Source: Fulvia fulva
Taxonomy: Eukaryota > Ascomycota > Dothideomycetes > Mycosphaerellales > Mycosphaerellaceae
Reading direction: 5' to 3'
DNA: 64,000 nt
Assembly: GCF_020509005.1 (NCBI RefSeq)
Contig: NC_063022.1
Location: 1,984,001 to 2,048,000 of the forward strand
Made by a program: the position numbers and the translations under genes. Below, piece after piece: positions 41,833 through 53,511 of this stretch (its first letter is position 1; each line of letters starts with the position of its first letter). The notes under the pieces were generated by a model that saw nothing but the letters and a program-made list of their open reading frames with translations, was not told the DNA's origin and did not search any database.

Positions 41833-42726
41833 ATGCCGGGCTTCGACTTCAGCAATCACAACCGCAACAGCGCTCTCCACGCAAAGGGCGTCCCACTCCC
41901 CAAGGCCACATCCACCGGTACCACCATCGTCGGCTGTCTCTACGATGGCGGCGTTGTCATCGCAGCAGACACCAGAGCCACCAGCGGCCCCATAGTAGCT
42001 GACAAGGTGAGCCTTAATCAATCCCCAGCCAGTCCATCACTAACACCTCTGCAGAACTGCGAGAAGCTCCACTACATCGCGCCTCAGATCTGGTGTGCAG
42101 GTGCCGGTACCGCCGCAGACACCGAATTCACCACCGCCATCATCTCCTCCAACCTCGAGCTCCACGCCCTCTCCACCGGCCGCAAGCCTCGTGTCGTCAC
42201 CGTCATGACCATGCTCAAGCAGCACCTCTTCCGCTACCAAGGCCACATCGGCGCATACCTCGTCGTAGCCGGCTGCGACCCCACCGGCGCACATCTCTTC
42301 ACCGTCCACGCACACGGTTCAACCGACAAGCTTCCCTACGTGACAATGGGATCTGGTTCGTTGGCTGCGATGTCAGTGTTCGAGACACAATGGAAGTCTG
42401 GCCTGAGTAGGGAAGATGCCGTCACATTATGCGCCGATGCGATCGAAGCTGGTATCTGGAACGATCTGGGCAGTGGTAGCAATGTGGACGTGTGCGTGAT
42501 TGCGCCGGAGAAGACACAGCTGATGAGGAACTACAAGACACCAAACACGCGTGGCAAGAAGGAGAGGAACTACAAGTTCACACCAGGCACGACCGCGGTG
42601 CTGAATGAAAAGATCATCACACGGGAGGAGATTAGCAAGTACGTGACGGTGCAGGATATTGGTGATGGCGAGGAAGGTGTTGGTGAGAAGATGGATGTGG
42701 ATACCCGGCCGAGCGGGCCAGCGTAG
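41833..42726 (+). CDS. PUP1: 20S proteasome subunit beta-2 (Pup1)
   Basis: Two exons, 41833-42006 and 42055-42726, around a 48 bp GTGAGC..GCAG intron that has no stop in frame; removing it restores [13 protein letters not shown], the family sequence. The product has 281 residues. A propeptide ends at Gly29; Thr30 of TGTTIVG becomes the catalytic N-terminal nucleophile. The usual [11 protein letters not shown] and [13 protein letters not shown] blocks are present, and the long C-terminal arm ([13 protein letters not shown]) wraps the neighbouring subunit in known structures. It provides the trypsin-like activity of the proteasome. The frame is open upstream of 41833, but [10 protein letters not shown] is the conserved start. 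Confidence 0.95.
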   Translation: MPGFDFSNHNRNSALHAKGVPLPKATSTGTTIVGCLYDGGVVIAADTRATSGPIVADKVSLNQSPASPSLTPLQNCEKLHYIAPQIWCAGAGTAADTEFTTAIISSNLELHALSTGRKPRVVTVMTMLKQHLFRYQGHIGAYLVVAGCDPTGAHLFTVHAHGSTDKLPYVTMGSGSLAAMSVFETQWKSGLSREDAVTLCADAIEAGIWNDLGSGSNVDVCVIAPEKTQLMRNYKTPNTRGKKERNYKFTPGTTAVLNEKIITREEISKYVTVQDIGDGEEGVGEKMDVDTRPSGPA

Positions 42727-43034
42727 GTGCTTTGCTGGTAATCAGTGGACATGCTAAGGGATGGAACGGGCCATGCGCTGATAGTCGCGCTATAGACCCT
42801 TCGATACTGTATTGGACGACAAATCATGAACTAGCCGTTGTTCCCAGGGGTGGCCTTTGGCTAGACAGCTCCGACGGCGAGAGGAACAGGCACACTGAAT
42901 CTGATACGTCCAATAGCTCCTCCAACAACAGCCTCATCACAGCAGCAGCATCAACAGATTTCGAGTGTCCCCTCACGACCTAAAGCCGTCGACCATATCC
43001 AAATACCCTCTCCACCGCTACCACCTCTCCGACA
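42727..43034. other. Gap between convergent PUP1 and ABM genes
   Basis: About 310 bp of 3' flank for two convergent genes; no gene is seen. Confidence 0.5.
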
Positions 43035-43507
43035 TCATCCCTTCAGCTCTCCAACAAAAGCCTCCCTGAAATTCTCCCTTTTGCCACTGACATACCCCGG
43101 TGCCCTCCTCAACACCTTAAACTCCCGCTCCTTGATAAACATCGGCTCCGTCGCCTCTAGATACGGACGATAATACTCCTTTTGCAATTGCACCTATCCA
43201 ACCATCAATAAACAAGCTCAAGACCCAGAAAGGGACAGGATCCCGCTCTCCACTCGAAGACACTCACCTTCATCAACCACTCCACACTCCCCCTCCAATT
43301 CTCAACCCAAGAAAGCGTCCCCGGCGAATCCGGATCTTGGAAAATCTCAAAATACAACAGCTCAGGCTCATTACACACTGTTTCGAAGACGGGGTTCATG
43401 GCTTTGTGGAAGGCATCGAGGTCTTCGGGTTTGATGTGGACGGTGACTTGGAGGGAGAAAGATTGTAGGGGGAGGACTTCGCTGGGAGGGGCGGTTGGGA
43501 GGGGCAT
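43035..43507 (-). CDS. ABM-type dimeric alpha/beta-barrel protein
   Basis: Exon 1, 43507-43268 (ATG at 43507), and exon 2, 43193-43035, around a 74 bp GTGAGT..ATAG intron give 132 residues. The core reads FSLQVTVHIKPEDLDAFHKAM, then EPELLYFEIFQDPDSPGTLSWVENW, the pattern of antibiotic-biosynthesis monooxygenase (ABM) domains; exon 2 adds VQLQKEYYRPYLEATEPMF, which completes the last strand and helix. ABM proteins include small cofactor-free monooxygenases, but many fungal members have unknown substrates. Here no pathway neighbours are present. The fold is likely; the reaction is unknown. Confidence 0.75.
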
Positions 43508-43913
43508 GGTTTCTTGACGAAGATGGAGACTTGGACCTGGGATACAAGTAGCACTGCGGCCTCTTATGTAGGACTGCCAAGAGCTGAGATCTAGTTGATA
43601 TGTCAGCCATCTTGCTGCTTGGCTGGGGTGATATGCAAGCTTCGCAAGCTACGTGATCCTGCGGCATGTTGTGGAACAGGGCATGGATGTCGTGGACTTT
43701 CCGAGCATAGATCCTACCGAGTTCACATCAGTAGAGTATCATTTCCCATGGGAATCAAGTCTCAATTTCTTGGTCTTCAGTTCGTTATGCCGTCGTCTTA
43801 TGTCTTGTAGCCTGCTCCACGCTATGCGTCTATCACAAGACTCGCAGCATGCTACATTCATGCAATATGCAACTGCTGTTCCCACATCTGCAATGTCGCC
43901 CTTTGGGACAACC
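43508..43913. other. Gap between the ABM and PP28 genes
   Basis: About 400 bp holding the ABM gene promoter and the 3' end of the PP28-like gene, both on the minus strand. Nothing else is seen. Confidence 0.5.
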
Positions 43914-44728
43914 TTAGGCCTTACCACCCTTCTTCCCACCTCGTCCACCGCGTCCGGCCTTGAGAGCTTGCTGCCTCTCGAGTCTCGCCATCTGCTCTTT
44001 CTTCTCCTTCTCAATGAGGTCCTTCTCCTGCTTCTCTGCGTCCTTCCTCGCCGCAGCCTCCTCTCTCTGCTGCCGCACAAGCTTCAGTCTCTCCATGTCT
44101 GCTCGCGCCTCCTCAGTCTTGCCCTCCGCATGCAACTTCTGGTATCGCTCTTTCGCCTGCTGTGCCTGTAACGCCTCCCTCTCCCGTCGAGACAGCTGGC
44201 TCACATCATCAACCTTCTTCGGCTTCGGTGGAGCCGCCCCCTTCTCGGGTGCGCCCTTCTCAGCCTGCTTGCGTGCGGCGTTGGAGTGGTTCGGGTTGGC
44301 GGGCATGTCCTCGTCTCCCTCCTCCTCGGATGACTCGCTGGGTGGCATGTCACCAGCTTCGACTGTGCCTTGCTTCTTCTTGATCGCGGCTTCCTTCTTG
44401 GCTTTTGCGGCTGCTCGACGTTGCTCACGAGTCATTTCCTCTTGTTGTGGTTTGGCAGGGCCGTCGTCGTCGCTGGACTCTTCCTCGGAGGATTCGTCTC
44501 CTTCTGATGAGTCGTCATCGTCCTCGTTCTCGTTGGGCTCGGCCCACATGGACTGCTCGCCGCCATCGTTGTCGAGTGGACGCAGGTTCTTGCTGAAGTT
44601 TCGGCCGCCTTGGGGATGTGTTAGTCGTGGTCGAGTAGTGTGTGATGTAGGATGTGTATACCTCCTCGCTTTGCCTTGCCGAACTTGCCAGCACGGCCTC
44701 GGGTACTACCTCTCGCACTGCTCGACAT
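43914..44728 (-). CDS. PP28/PDAP1-like casein kinase substrate phosphoprotein
   Basis: Exon 1, 44728-44662 (MSSSARGSTRGRAG), a 53 bp GTATAC..CAAG intron, and exon 2, 44608-43914, give 253 residues. The N-terminus is basic (RGRAGKFGKAKRGG), then comes an acidic Ser/Glu/Asp run with casein kinase II-like sites (SSEEESSDDDG). The C-terminal half matches the PP28 domain: SQLSRREREALQAQQAKERYQKLHAEGKTEEARADMERL, continuing as a charged helix to a Gly/Lys tail. The family is conserved from fungi to animals and poorly understood; links to RNA binding and ribosomes have been suggested. The antisense strand is also open, a composition effect. Confidence 0.85.
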
Positions 44729-45484
44729 GTTGGCGGTGTGTTTGTTGCAAGATGCTCAAGGTGTTTGGCGGGGTATTGTCGAAGTGGGATGGAACTCTTT
44801 GTGTGAGTCGGCGAAGGTTGAGACTTGGACTTGGTTTTGTAGGTCAACTCCTTCTGTGTTTCTGTCTTCACAGGTGGATGTGTCCTCAAGAGTCTCCTGA
44901 GCTTTGTCGAGTCACAGTCTTGGGTCGTTCACCTAGGAACAGTTGGGCAGCAAGTAAGTCCGACTATAATCTTCAGCATGTGATTCGTCGGCCGCTCTTT
45001 CCTTGTTGCCCCACGCATGACTTCCCTGCGCAGCGCTTGGCAACGGCAATGGCACGTGCCTTCCGCAAGTTTTGCTTCACTTCACGTTCGCCGCGCGGTG
45101 AAATCTCCTTCTTTTTCTTCTTCAGAAAACGATACCCTTCCTATTCACTCTATGTACCACAACTCTCCCACGGTAACCATATGAGGGGAAATGGAAGGGC
45201 AGATTGATGTCTTTCCGTCTGCTTACCCCTGCCTTCGATACTTGCGTGAGAAGGGAGTAAATAATTCGACGGCACAACTCAAGTGATGTACATGTGATAT
45301 GAATAACCAGCTTGGCCCCTCAGCTGACTTGAGAAGTGGTGCACGAGGTCTAGCATGCTGTAAAGCCGAAACGCGCGGCTAGGCACGATGGTCATGATTA
45401 GTAGGCTTCTTCTCAGACTTTCTCGTCGTGTGCCTCCCTCAACATGCAACACCGATCACCTAACACCAAGAAGCATATAGCAGA
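44729..45484. other. Divergent gap PP28-like gene / BTB gene
   Basis: About 750 bp between divergent starts. It contains pyrimidine-rich stretches (around 45107-45125) and short frames only; no gene is supported. Confidence 0.45.
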
Positions 45485-46492
45485 ATGGTGGCGCGTGCCA
45501 AACGAGACGCCCGGCGCGCCCAACAGGAACCTTACGCGGTCTCGAAGTCTGGCAGATCTGCCATAACAGTCGTGTGCGGGTCATCGCAATGGGTGGTACT
45601 AAGGAGATGCCATGAGCTGTCGCCGATATTGGTCAACACCATAGATAACGAGGTATGCTTGCCTCACGTGTTGTCCCATGGATCTGTTACCGAGCTAATG
45701 TCAGAAAAGGCATTGACTGTCTCCGAGGATGAAGATGTGTTCCAATTTGTGTTGAGCTTCGTGCAAAGCCGTCGCTATCAAGCACCGGTCGGAGATGTAC
45801 TGCTTCACATGCGCGTCTATTGTCTGGCCATCAGATATAAGGTGCAGAGCCTTATCGATCAAGCGCGTGACAGATTCAACGAGGACTGAGAGCTGGTCTG
45901 GCACACGCCGGTCATGGCAGATGCAATCGTCGAGGCTTACAGCGGCAGCGAAGCCGTAAGGCGACTGCGCAAGCTACTCGCGTACGCCATCAACCGCCAC
46001 ATTGGCCAGTTTCGAGGAGCCAAAACAGACTACGCAGACTTCTGGGCTGCGATGGCAGCTTTCCCTGAGCTTGAGAAAGATCTCGGGTCGACCAAAGCCA
46101 ACGAAAACCCTGCTCCTCTAGCCTTGAGACAAGCAGATCAAGTGAAGATTAATGAAAGCAAAGCGGACCGCCGAGCGAGGAAAACAGCGAACCGACTCGC
46201 CATGAGAGAAGCGAAGAATAAGGCGGAGAACAAGGCGAAGAACAAGGCGAATAACAAGGCGAAGACCAAGGCGAAGAATGGCGGAACTGATGGCGGTGCA
46301 CGTGCAAGCCAGGGTCAAGCCCTTGCTACTCAAAGCACCCTCCGAGAAGTTGACAACGATTACGAAAGCAGTGTTGCAGGAGATGACAATGATGAAGCAG
46401 GTCTGGATGTTGAAGACATGGATGGTATTTCATTCGACAATGTCGTCGAGAGACGCACGCGAGGAAGGACAGTAACAAGATATCCACGATGA
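45485..46492 (+). pseudogene. BTB/POZ-like protein interrupted by an in-frame TGA
   Basis: The frame starts at ATG 45485 and shows a fungal BTB pattern: SAITVVCGSSQWVVLRRCHELSPIL, then FQFVLSFVQSRRYQ and LLHMRVYCLAIRYKVQSLIDQARDRF. A TGA at 45887-45889 stops it, yet the same frame goes on with ELVWHTPVMADAIVEAYSGS, the kind of sequence that follows in this family, and stays open to a TGA at 46490-46492. Read through, it has 334 codons plus the stop position. The tail contains a Lys-rich repeat, NKAKNKANNKAK, from a 12 bp DNA repeat (46212-46278). An alternative is a 54 bp intron 45867-45920 (donor GTGACA, acceptor GGCAG), which is in phase and would skip the stop, but it removes family-like sequence. 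Confidence 0.6.
46212..46278 (+). repeat. 12 bp tandem repeat coding Asn-Lys-Ala-Lys
   Basis: About five imperfect copies of a unit close to AACAAGGCGAAG within the BTB gene. It keeps the frame and produces a basic low-complexity segment. Confidence 0.7.
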
Positions 46493-47227
46493 GGTAGAGG
46501 CATGAATCAGGAGCGGTTTGATGAGCGGATGGCGAAGAAGCCGGAGAGGCAGAAGTTGCAGTAGGATGTGGAGCGAGCTCGAGAGTGTACTCTCAAGAAC
46601 TAGTAAGACAAGGTACACGAAACTCTGCGTAGGGATCGACCGTGTCAATCGGTTCAACTGTGCTCACGGAAGGCGATCATAGAGGCGGAAAGCCATTGCT
46701 GGTTTAGCCACTCAAGTATCGCAATAAATGCATTCAATGGTGGACGTGGAAATGATCTGTGCCATGATGTCTGAGCTGACACTGTCCCCTGTCTATCAGC
46801 CTCGGCTTTCCTCGCGTTCCACCACTAAACAATGGCTCGTGTAACCATCGAGCACTTTCGTGCATGTGACAAGTCACCTGCATCCTATAGGCATTTAGAG
46901 TTCAGCCAGCCGACACCTCATGGTCCTCATCCACACTTAGCCCGGCCCGCCAGCCTGGCAACCGCAACGCTACCCTGTCACTTCCAACCAATTCACTGCA
47001 CCGTAGCTCGACTGTACCACGACTGCTGTCCTTTCTTATGCTGTTGAGCGAGACTACAGACTGCTACACCCACCATCGCTAACACGAGACTACGACCTTA
47101 CGACAGCTCCAAGCTCATGCGCAGCTAAATACCGAGACGCGGATGCGGAGGCCCAGAGCCGGTAGAGAGCAGAGAAGACTCCACACAGGACCAACAACCA
47201 GGGAGCATAGCAGAACACAGCGCATGC
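46493..47227. other. Intergenic gap before the large F-box-like gene
   Basis: About 730 bp with short frames only. It is likely the 3' end of the BTB locus and the promoter and leader of the next gene. Confidence 0.45.
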
Positions 47228-50200
47228 ATGGAGACTGCCCTGCCGAGTATGTCCGCTTCTGCGGTAGTAGCGGGTCCCTCCAGCGAAGTCTCGACGCCGG
47301 CTGCATACGAAGAGGACGCGAGGCATGGACACTTTGCTATAACTGCTAGCCAAGTCCCGAAGCCTGTCGGGTTCGGTGTCGCTGGCTCTTCTGCTGGCCT
47401 CGCGAGCTCGAGTTCAGGCGCAGGACTGCTGTCACCTCCCGCAGACAGGATGTCGCCGACGCCCCACAATCACAGCGCAAGTCCTGGCGCATCGCCGGAG
47501 CTGGTCGTGAGGGATGTCAAGAGCATTGGTGCGAGGTCTCATGAAGACTGCTACGAGACAGATCTCCCGAGCCCGAGACTACGATCTAGTAGGATGTTCA
47601 AGGGCAAGGGCAAGGACGCGGTTGCTGTGCATCGCGAAGAGAAGAAGCCGTTGCAGCTGCTGGACCTACCGCTGGACATTCTCAAGGACATCGTAAAGGA
47701 AGTCACCCACACCAACGACCTGACGAGCCTTGCGCTGTGCCATAGCGCCCTACATCGCCTTACTACACCCCACATTTACTCGCGCTTCGACATAGTATGG
47801 CCAGATAGCAGCACTCACGCAGAGCCCAGAAGTGGCGTGGATGCGCTCACGTACGGACTCGCGACACTAGTCATGGCGGAGGATGCGTTTGGAGAAGCTC
47901 CGTGGCAGAGAAAGCTGAGGACTCAGAAAGAGCAAGAAGCGAACAACAGGTTTGCGCCAGGCCGTCATGGCAGAGCGACCGAGACGCAGGTGCGGCGGAG
48001 AAGAGGAAACCACTATGCACACTTCACGCGAAAGTTTTCGCTGGGCAATGGACCCGCAGACTGGGTCCAAGAGTATCTCATCACGAAGGAGGGTGGGAAG
48101 ATGCTGGGGACACTTGTCGCGCTGGCTGTAGCGAGGATGCGCACGTTGGAGACATTCGTGTGGGATATGCCGACGGGTATCCTGCGGGATGTTTGGCTTG
48201 CTCTGTCTTCACTGGGCGACAGAGATGACGAGATTCCGTGCAAGCTGGAGAAGGTGTGGGTGAGATGGCATGACAACTCGAGCTCTGAAGCGATACATTC
48301 CATGCCACCTCCAGTCCCTCCACCTCCGGTCAATTTGAATCACGGGCCATACATTGCTCCCCCGACAACTCGACTAGTGCAAACGATACATCCTGCAGCT
48401 CTCGACCGTGTTGAGCACCCCTCTTTCTCGATACTACCACCTCTAAAGAGCTTGAGCGTGCTGGACATCGATGAGCTGGCATACCTTGATGAGATGGCAG
48501 TCCTGATTGGAAGATCTTTGGACAAGCTACGTGAGCTGCGGATCGGGATTGCGAGACACGCAATGACAAAAGACTGGGTAACAGTCTGGGAGGGCGACAC
48601 TGTGCAGCAGGTCGATCCAGACTATCCCACAGTTGGCTCTCTGACCATCGGAGAAAAGAGGCTAGGTGGTGTGCTCGGCGTCTTGACTGGCTTCGTCTGC
48701 GATGTGCGAAAGCCCAGGGTTGTGCTTCCTGATCGAACACGGCTGCGACGTTCTTCGAGCAGAACTCAGCAAGACGCACAGTTGCAGACGACCGCGCCTG
48801 TCGCTAACATGCAGCAGCCGAGTGATGCACCTGCCATGTCTGTGGTTAACTCTGGTCCCGACGCTGGCGATTTAAGAGAAGCTATTGAGGCAGGTGTGTT
48901 CGAGGACCCAGCAACAGCGTCTGAGATCGCGGCCACTCTCAACATCGTGTCGCACGGCACAAGCGACGTTCCGAGCTTCCAGGATGTGATACCAGAGCTG
49001 CCGAATCATCAACCTGATTGGAACATTCTGAATCCGCTCGCGACTGATCACTCGGCAGCCGGACTCACGGATCCAGACTCTAGGCCTGCAATCGACCGCC
49101 CTTCTCTGGACCGCGAAGCTCTTATCCCACCGCAGGACAGCTTGCCGGACACTATATCCCACATCGAAACACCAGAGCCCGTGGTGTTTGCTTCTCAAGA
49201 AAGAGAAGCTGATGTGCCACAGGACGACTATGTGGCCGATCGGGCGCATTATCTCGACAACGTACTACGACTCGACAGCTTGGAGCTCGAGCGAGTGCCC
49301 ATCTCAGTACCCGTGCTGCAGAAGGCGATTGACTGGACTCGACTGACATCACTGACTCTGCTGCATTGTCCGAACCATGAGCAGCTGTGGAAGACTCTTC
49401 GAAAGACTTTCGCGCCGACCCCGAAATCACCGATGTACCCACAGGCACGACGAGCAGTGAACATCACCCCGAAGAAGAACAGCAAGTCAGCACTGGCAGC
49501 GGCCGAGTCGGACTTTGTGTATGGTCTGAATTTAAAGAAGATCCACACCAACACAGTTTCGCCGGCACTCATCTCTTTTCTAAAGGAGACTCTGGCACCA
49601 AACAGTCTGGAAGTGCTGTTTTTACAAGAAGCGCGCAGCTACTCGTCATCTGTTACTGTCGATGCCATCTATCGCGGTCCACTCCGAAGGCATCGCGGAA
49701 GTTTGAAGAAGGTACTGATTGACAGCTCAGAGAAGGGCGCAGATGGTCTGCCGACAAACTCAAGTCGCTGGAGAAGATGGCTGCTCACGCGAGAGATTCT
49801 GGGTTTCGTATGCAGCGGGAAAATGCCAGCATTGAGAGAGCTTGGTATGGCGATCGACTATCGAGATTGGGTGAGGCTTCCATCTCTCCGTTGTGTACAT
49901 CAGACACTGACATCTCAATTTCCAGCACTTCTTCCTCCAACACATCCCCTCAATCCCCCACCTCCGCTCCCTTTATCTCCCCTTCCTCGCCGATCACGTC
50001 CACGGAGCCAACCTCGATCCACGCGAACTCGCCCTCCAAATTGTCGACATTGTTGCCCTACGATCCGAAGTCGAACTTTGCTACATGGGCATCGCGAACA
50101 AGTGCTTCGAGATCCTCGAGAACCGCGCCGGCGAATCACGCACGGAGTCATCTCTCGGCGTGCACCCATCTATGGATCCTGATGCCGCAAGTGACGATGG

Positions 50201-50414
50201 AGATGATGACGACGGCGACGACGATGAGGAGGACGACGATGAAGATGAGGTCGAAGAAGAAGTTGAGACAGAGAGCGAAGACGAAGAAATCGAGGAGGAA
50301 TCTGATGACGAGGACGGAGTGGATGGAAGAGCGGTCGGGCGGTTGAGGCTGAGGGAGATTTTGTTCTATGATGATAAGGTTGCCATCTTTAAGGGAAGGC
50401 ATGGGAGATTGTAG
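47228..50414 (+). CDS. Large F-box-like protein with acidic C-terminus
   Basis: Exon 1, 47228-49870, a 55 bp GTGAGG..CCAG intron, and exon 2, 49926-50414, join in phase 0 and give 1043 residues. An F-box-like motif is at about 138-180 (PLQLLDLPLDILKDIVKEV; LTSLALCHSALHRLTTPHIYSRF). Several later blocks look like degenerate leucine-rich repeats (LKSLSVLDIDELAYLDEM; LDSLELERVPISVPVLQKAI; LTSLTLLHCPNHEQLW; IPSIPHLRSLYLPFLADHV). Residues about 953-1005 are an almost pure Asp/Glu run, and the end is RLREILFYDDKVAIFKGRHG. A role as ubiquitin-ligase adaptor is inferred only from the F-box. Failing to splice would give a wrong proline-rich end, so the intron is well supported. Confidence 0.8.
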
Positions 50415-51650
50415 ATGATGTGTTGTTCTTGTGTCGTTCTAGCGAGGTGCTGGGAATGGATTGGGCGTTTATCTGAAAGATTAGAAAGGAGGGAAGGAAC
50501 GCCAGAAGGCAGAATGCATATGTGACACTGAATATGGGATGATTGATGGCTCTTGGGGATGGAATGGCATGAGACCGTGCATGAGGACGAGTATATAGAT
50601 ACATTGAGAATGAATGGAATGGTGCTCTTTGGCCGTTTTGGCATGCTCCATCGGAAGAGGAGAGTGGTGAAGACATTGAAAGTGCAAAAGAGGCAAAACA
50701 ATCGCTGCTGGTCGTACAGCAGTCCAAGAAGAAGGTGGAGGGAGATGCATAAGGTATGGTTGCATCGGTCAATTTCCTCTGGCCCAAGACCCGTCGATGC
50801 CTGCGCACCACTTCGCCGTCCGGCCAACAATGATCGCTGAACGAAGCCACGGATTCATGCGCAATACATACATTGGACAGCCACGTGACAATGGGCTTTG
50901 AGGCTGACTTACCATGTTTAAGCAGAAAGCTTGCTGGGAATAAGGTTCTTGCGGAGATGAAACACGACCTCGTCATCATCAATGTCCAGGGCTGGAGTTT
51001 CATGCCATGATATGCTTGTCAATCGCATGTCACGAGCACTAAGCATCCCAGGCTCATCTCCTGTCAATTGCGTCGATGGCCAATGGCTTTTTGCGATTTT
51101 GCGACATGCTTTCGAGCTGCGTAAGCTAAGAGGTACGACCATGTGCGCATCGATCTTGGATGCGACGTGACATCTCTGACCTTTGTGAGACGGTTTCGAG
51201 ACAGGATGAGGGCGACGTGCTGTGTCAAGAATGATCGGGTCTGATCACTGTATTGCCTAGCGAGGTCTCGCACGATAGAACCGAATGAAGAGCTGGACAA
51301 CGATGTCGAGTATTTTCATGAGGCTTGCGTATGTGCCTAGGATCTCTGCCAGGACAGAGGCATGAAGCTTGCCAGCCTCAATGAGCATATGAAGCACGAT
51401 CCAGTGCGCGACCACAGCTCGATCTTCAGACCTGCATGTCACACATCCGTTGCTTGCTTCTACGTCTGCAGCAGCAGCCCAGTTCGGTCTTGCGTCCACT
51501 CAATCTGTTGGGAGAGCAGCAGACAGTCAAGTACATTATATAAAGATCAGTCTTCCAGCCGAGACAGAGCACGAATCGACCACAGGGCTCAAATCTGGCA
51601 CCCAGAACTCCATCCATCAACTCCAGATCCACCTAGCATATGAGATCAAA
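50415..51650. other. Intergenic gap with a TATA element near its right end
   Basis: About 1.2 kb without a supported gene. A minus-strand frame at about 51257-51499 reads HWIVLHMLIEAGKLHASVL and LMKILDIVVQLFIRFYRARP, which looks helical and might be a remnant, but has no ATG, domain or intron support. A TATATAA box lies at about 51537-51543, some 110 bp before the ATG of the next plus-strand gene. Confidence 0.4.
51537..51543 (+). promoter_or_regulatory. Candidate TATA box
   Basis: TATATAA stands about 110 bp upstream of the ATG at 51651. Position and orientation fit that gene. Confidence 0.45.
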
Positions 51651-52115
51651 ATGGCCCTCGCCCTCCGCGACAACGCCGCCATAGGTCCCGAAGTGGTCCA
51701 GAACCTCGACAACCCAACTTCAATCCCCTCAGTCCGCTTCGACAGTACACACCACCCAACAGCCTCCATCTCAACCACAAACTCACTGTCAAGCACTGTT
51801 CCCACAGACCGGATCGTCCCCACAGGCACCAGATCCATGCCCAAGTTCATCAGCTACACTTCAAGAACCGGGAGCCCGAGAGTCACGAGGCTGTTGACTG
51901 CGACTGGGAGACCCCATATGAGCGGGACTGTCACTCGCCATAGCACTGTGATGATTGGAGGGACTAGTACGAGGACGCAGACTAGTGAGGTGAATGGGAC
52001 GACGAGCGCGGGGAGTGGTGCGGCGAGGGGTCAGGTGCAGCATGTTGGGGTATTGAATGTTATGGTGGCGGCTTTGATGGTTGTTGGGGTGTTTGGGGGG
52101 ATCGTGGTGTTATAG
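51651..52115 (+). CDS. Small Ser/Thr-rich protein with hydrophobic C-terminal tail
   Basis: The ATG at 51651 sits in an ideal context (TCAAAATGGC) and gives 154 residues. The middle is rich in Ser and Thr (STTNSLSSTVPT; TATGRPHMSGTVTRHSTV), and the last 22 residues are a hydrophobic segment (NVMVAALMVVGVFGGIVVL). This resembles either a tail-anchored protein or the end of a GPI-anchored wall protein. No signal peptide is seen from this start, and the frame is open upstream to 51450 without one, so a GPI protein would need an unseen first exon. The family is not recognised. Confidence 0.5.
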   Translation: MALALRDNAAIGPEVVQNLDNPTSIPSVRFDSTHHPTASISTTNSLSSTVPTDRIVPTGTRSMPKFISYTSRTGSPRVTRLLTATGRPHMSGTVTRHSTVMIGGTSTRTQTSEVNGTTSAGSGAARGQVQHVGVLNVMVAALMVVGVFGGIVVL

Positions 52116-52419
52116 TGGGGGCGGTGTGGATATTGATCGATTGCATGTGGGGTCGAGATGATAATGAATGTGATAGAGATGCATGTGAGGTAATAGGTTG
52201 TATGGAAGCCGCAAGGTGAAGTTCATGTGAGGCCTTGGTGGCACTGAAGTGAGGAAAAGCAAAGCTCACTGGAAACGCTTAGGTCCGCATTCAACTTCGT
52301 CTCAGACCAGCCGCCACTTTGGCTTCTCTGACTAAATCGCTTGCGTACATGACAGAAGACAGCAAGCGAATACCACATTACATCGCGTCAACAACCAAGA
52401 TACAGCTCACCCCGAAAGA
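52116..52419. promoter_or_regulatory. Short gap upstream of the BTB-like gene
   Basis: About 300 bp with no gene; it likely contains the 3' end of the previous gene and the promoter of the next. Confidence 0.4.
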
Positions 52420-53310
52420 ATGTCCCTTCTGGAAGAGTTACAAGATGTGCGCCTGGAGGAAGACGCGATCGAGTAAGTGATGTTCTGTGATCTAGGAATA
52501 CAACTGACCCCGAGACTCAGCTACCACAGCCGTGACAAACACGACATGGTGAAAGTCTTCATCAATCACTCGGACCCATATGACTTGGAAACGCCACTGG
52601 ACACAGACGATGATAAGCCAGAAGAGCCAGAAGAGGCAGACTTTGTCGTTCAAAGAGACCTCTTTCCCGAATACTCGAGCTTCGAGGACAATTTGACCAC
52701 CATGGAGGACGGAAGTCCCGCGCTGTACTTGGGTGGCGCGCTGGACATCGATCACGGTATATTCAACGACTATGTGAACTGGCTGCATCGTGGCCGGATT
52801 CCATTGGTAGAGACGCCAGTCCCTAGAAGGAAGAGGAAACGCCGCGAGTCATAGCCAGAGCCAGAGCCAGAAGACCCGCAATACATTCGACTGGCGAGAC
52901 TGTACAATGCTGCGAGACACTTGGGCGATGGGGTATGTCGAGATGCTGTCTTGGACACCATTACAGCCAAAGCCCACCAGCCTAAGCGGCCATATTATGC
53001 TCGGCTACCAGGCGGCAGAGCCATTGAAATAATGGGCCATCCCTGCACAGAGCCTAGAAAGGAAGACAAAGGATCGCAGTTGCTCCTTGCTGTCTACGCT
53101 GATCTTGCAAGTGTTGACGACTACGCTCAGATCGAGCACGAGGCCTTCAAGAAAGAGTTGCTTGATCTGGTGTTGGTCCAGAGGAGAACAGAGGGTTCCG
53201 GGTTGATGATCAGGACTCTATGCCAATTTCATCATCACGACGAGCACGACGTTTGCGAAAGCCGAGAGCGCAGAAGCATGGGCTGGGCTGCACAAGTCCT
53301 CTATATCTGA
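52420..53310 (+). pseudogene. BTB-like protein interrupted by an in-frame TAG
   Basis: Exon 1, 52420-52472 (MSLLEELQDVRLEEDAI), a 48 bp GTAAGT..TCAG intron, and exon 2 from 52521 encode KVFINHSDPYDLETP, FEDNLTTMEDGSPALYLGG and HGIFNDYVNWLHRGRIPL, like the BTB-type fungal family. A TAG at 52852-52854 follows KRKRRES, but the same frame continues with PEPEPEDPQYIRLARLYNAARHLGD and CRDAVLDTITAKA, as expected next in this family, to a TGA at 53308-53310. An in-phase intron 52807-52854 (donor GTAGAG, the acceptor being the TAG itself) would bypass the stop; its signals are weak. So this is either a pseudogene, a base error, or an intron I judge poor. Confidence 0.55.
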
Positions 53311-53511
53311 TCGTTGAGTCAATTAGCAAGATTTTGTGCCATTGTCACCAGCACGGGCAGGGCTTGGAGTGATCGAGTCGAGAGCGCAGAAGACTGGCAT
53401 CAGCCGGTGAAGAGGACGAGGATGGATTTTGAGTGCCTCGGAAAGCTATCACTTAGCAGTCTCTCAACCAAATCCTGTACATTCAACACCTTCCCACATG
53501 CCAAGCCCCCA

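Noticed and set aside
43960..45207. 415-codon plus-strand frame over the PP28-like gene
   Set aside because: Antisense to a spliced, well-supported PP28 domain; product is Ser/Phe-rich nonsense.
50389..51003. 204-codon minus-strand frame
   Set aside because: Lies over the 3' end of the F-box-like gene and has no domain or splice support.
51064..51499. Helical minus-strand frames (HWIVLHMLIEAG; SFGSIVRDLARQ)
   Set aside because: Look somewhat coding, but sit in two frames, have no ATG and no joinable intron; too weak to call as a gene.
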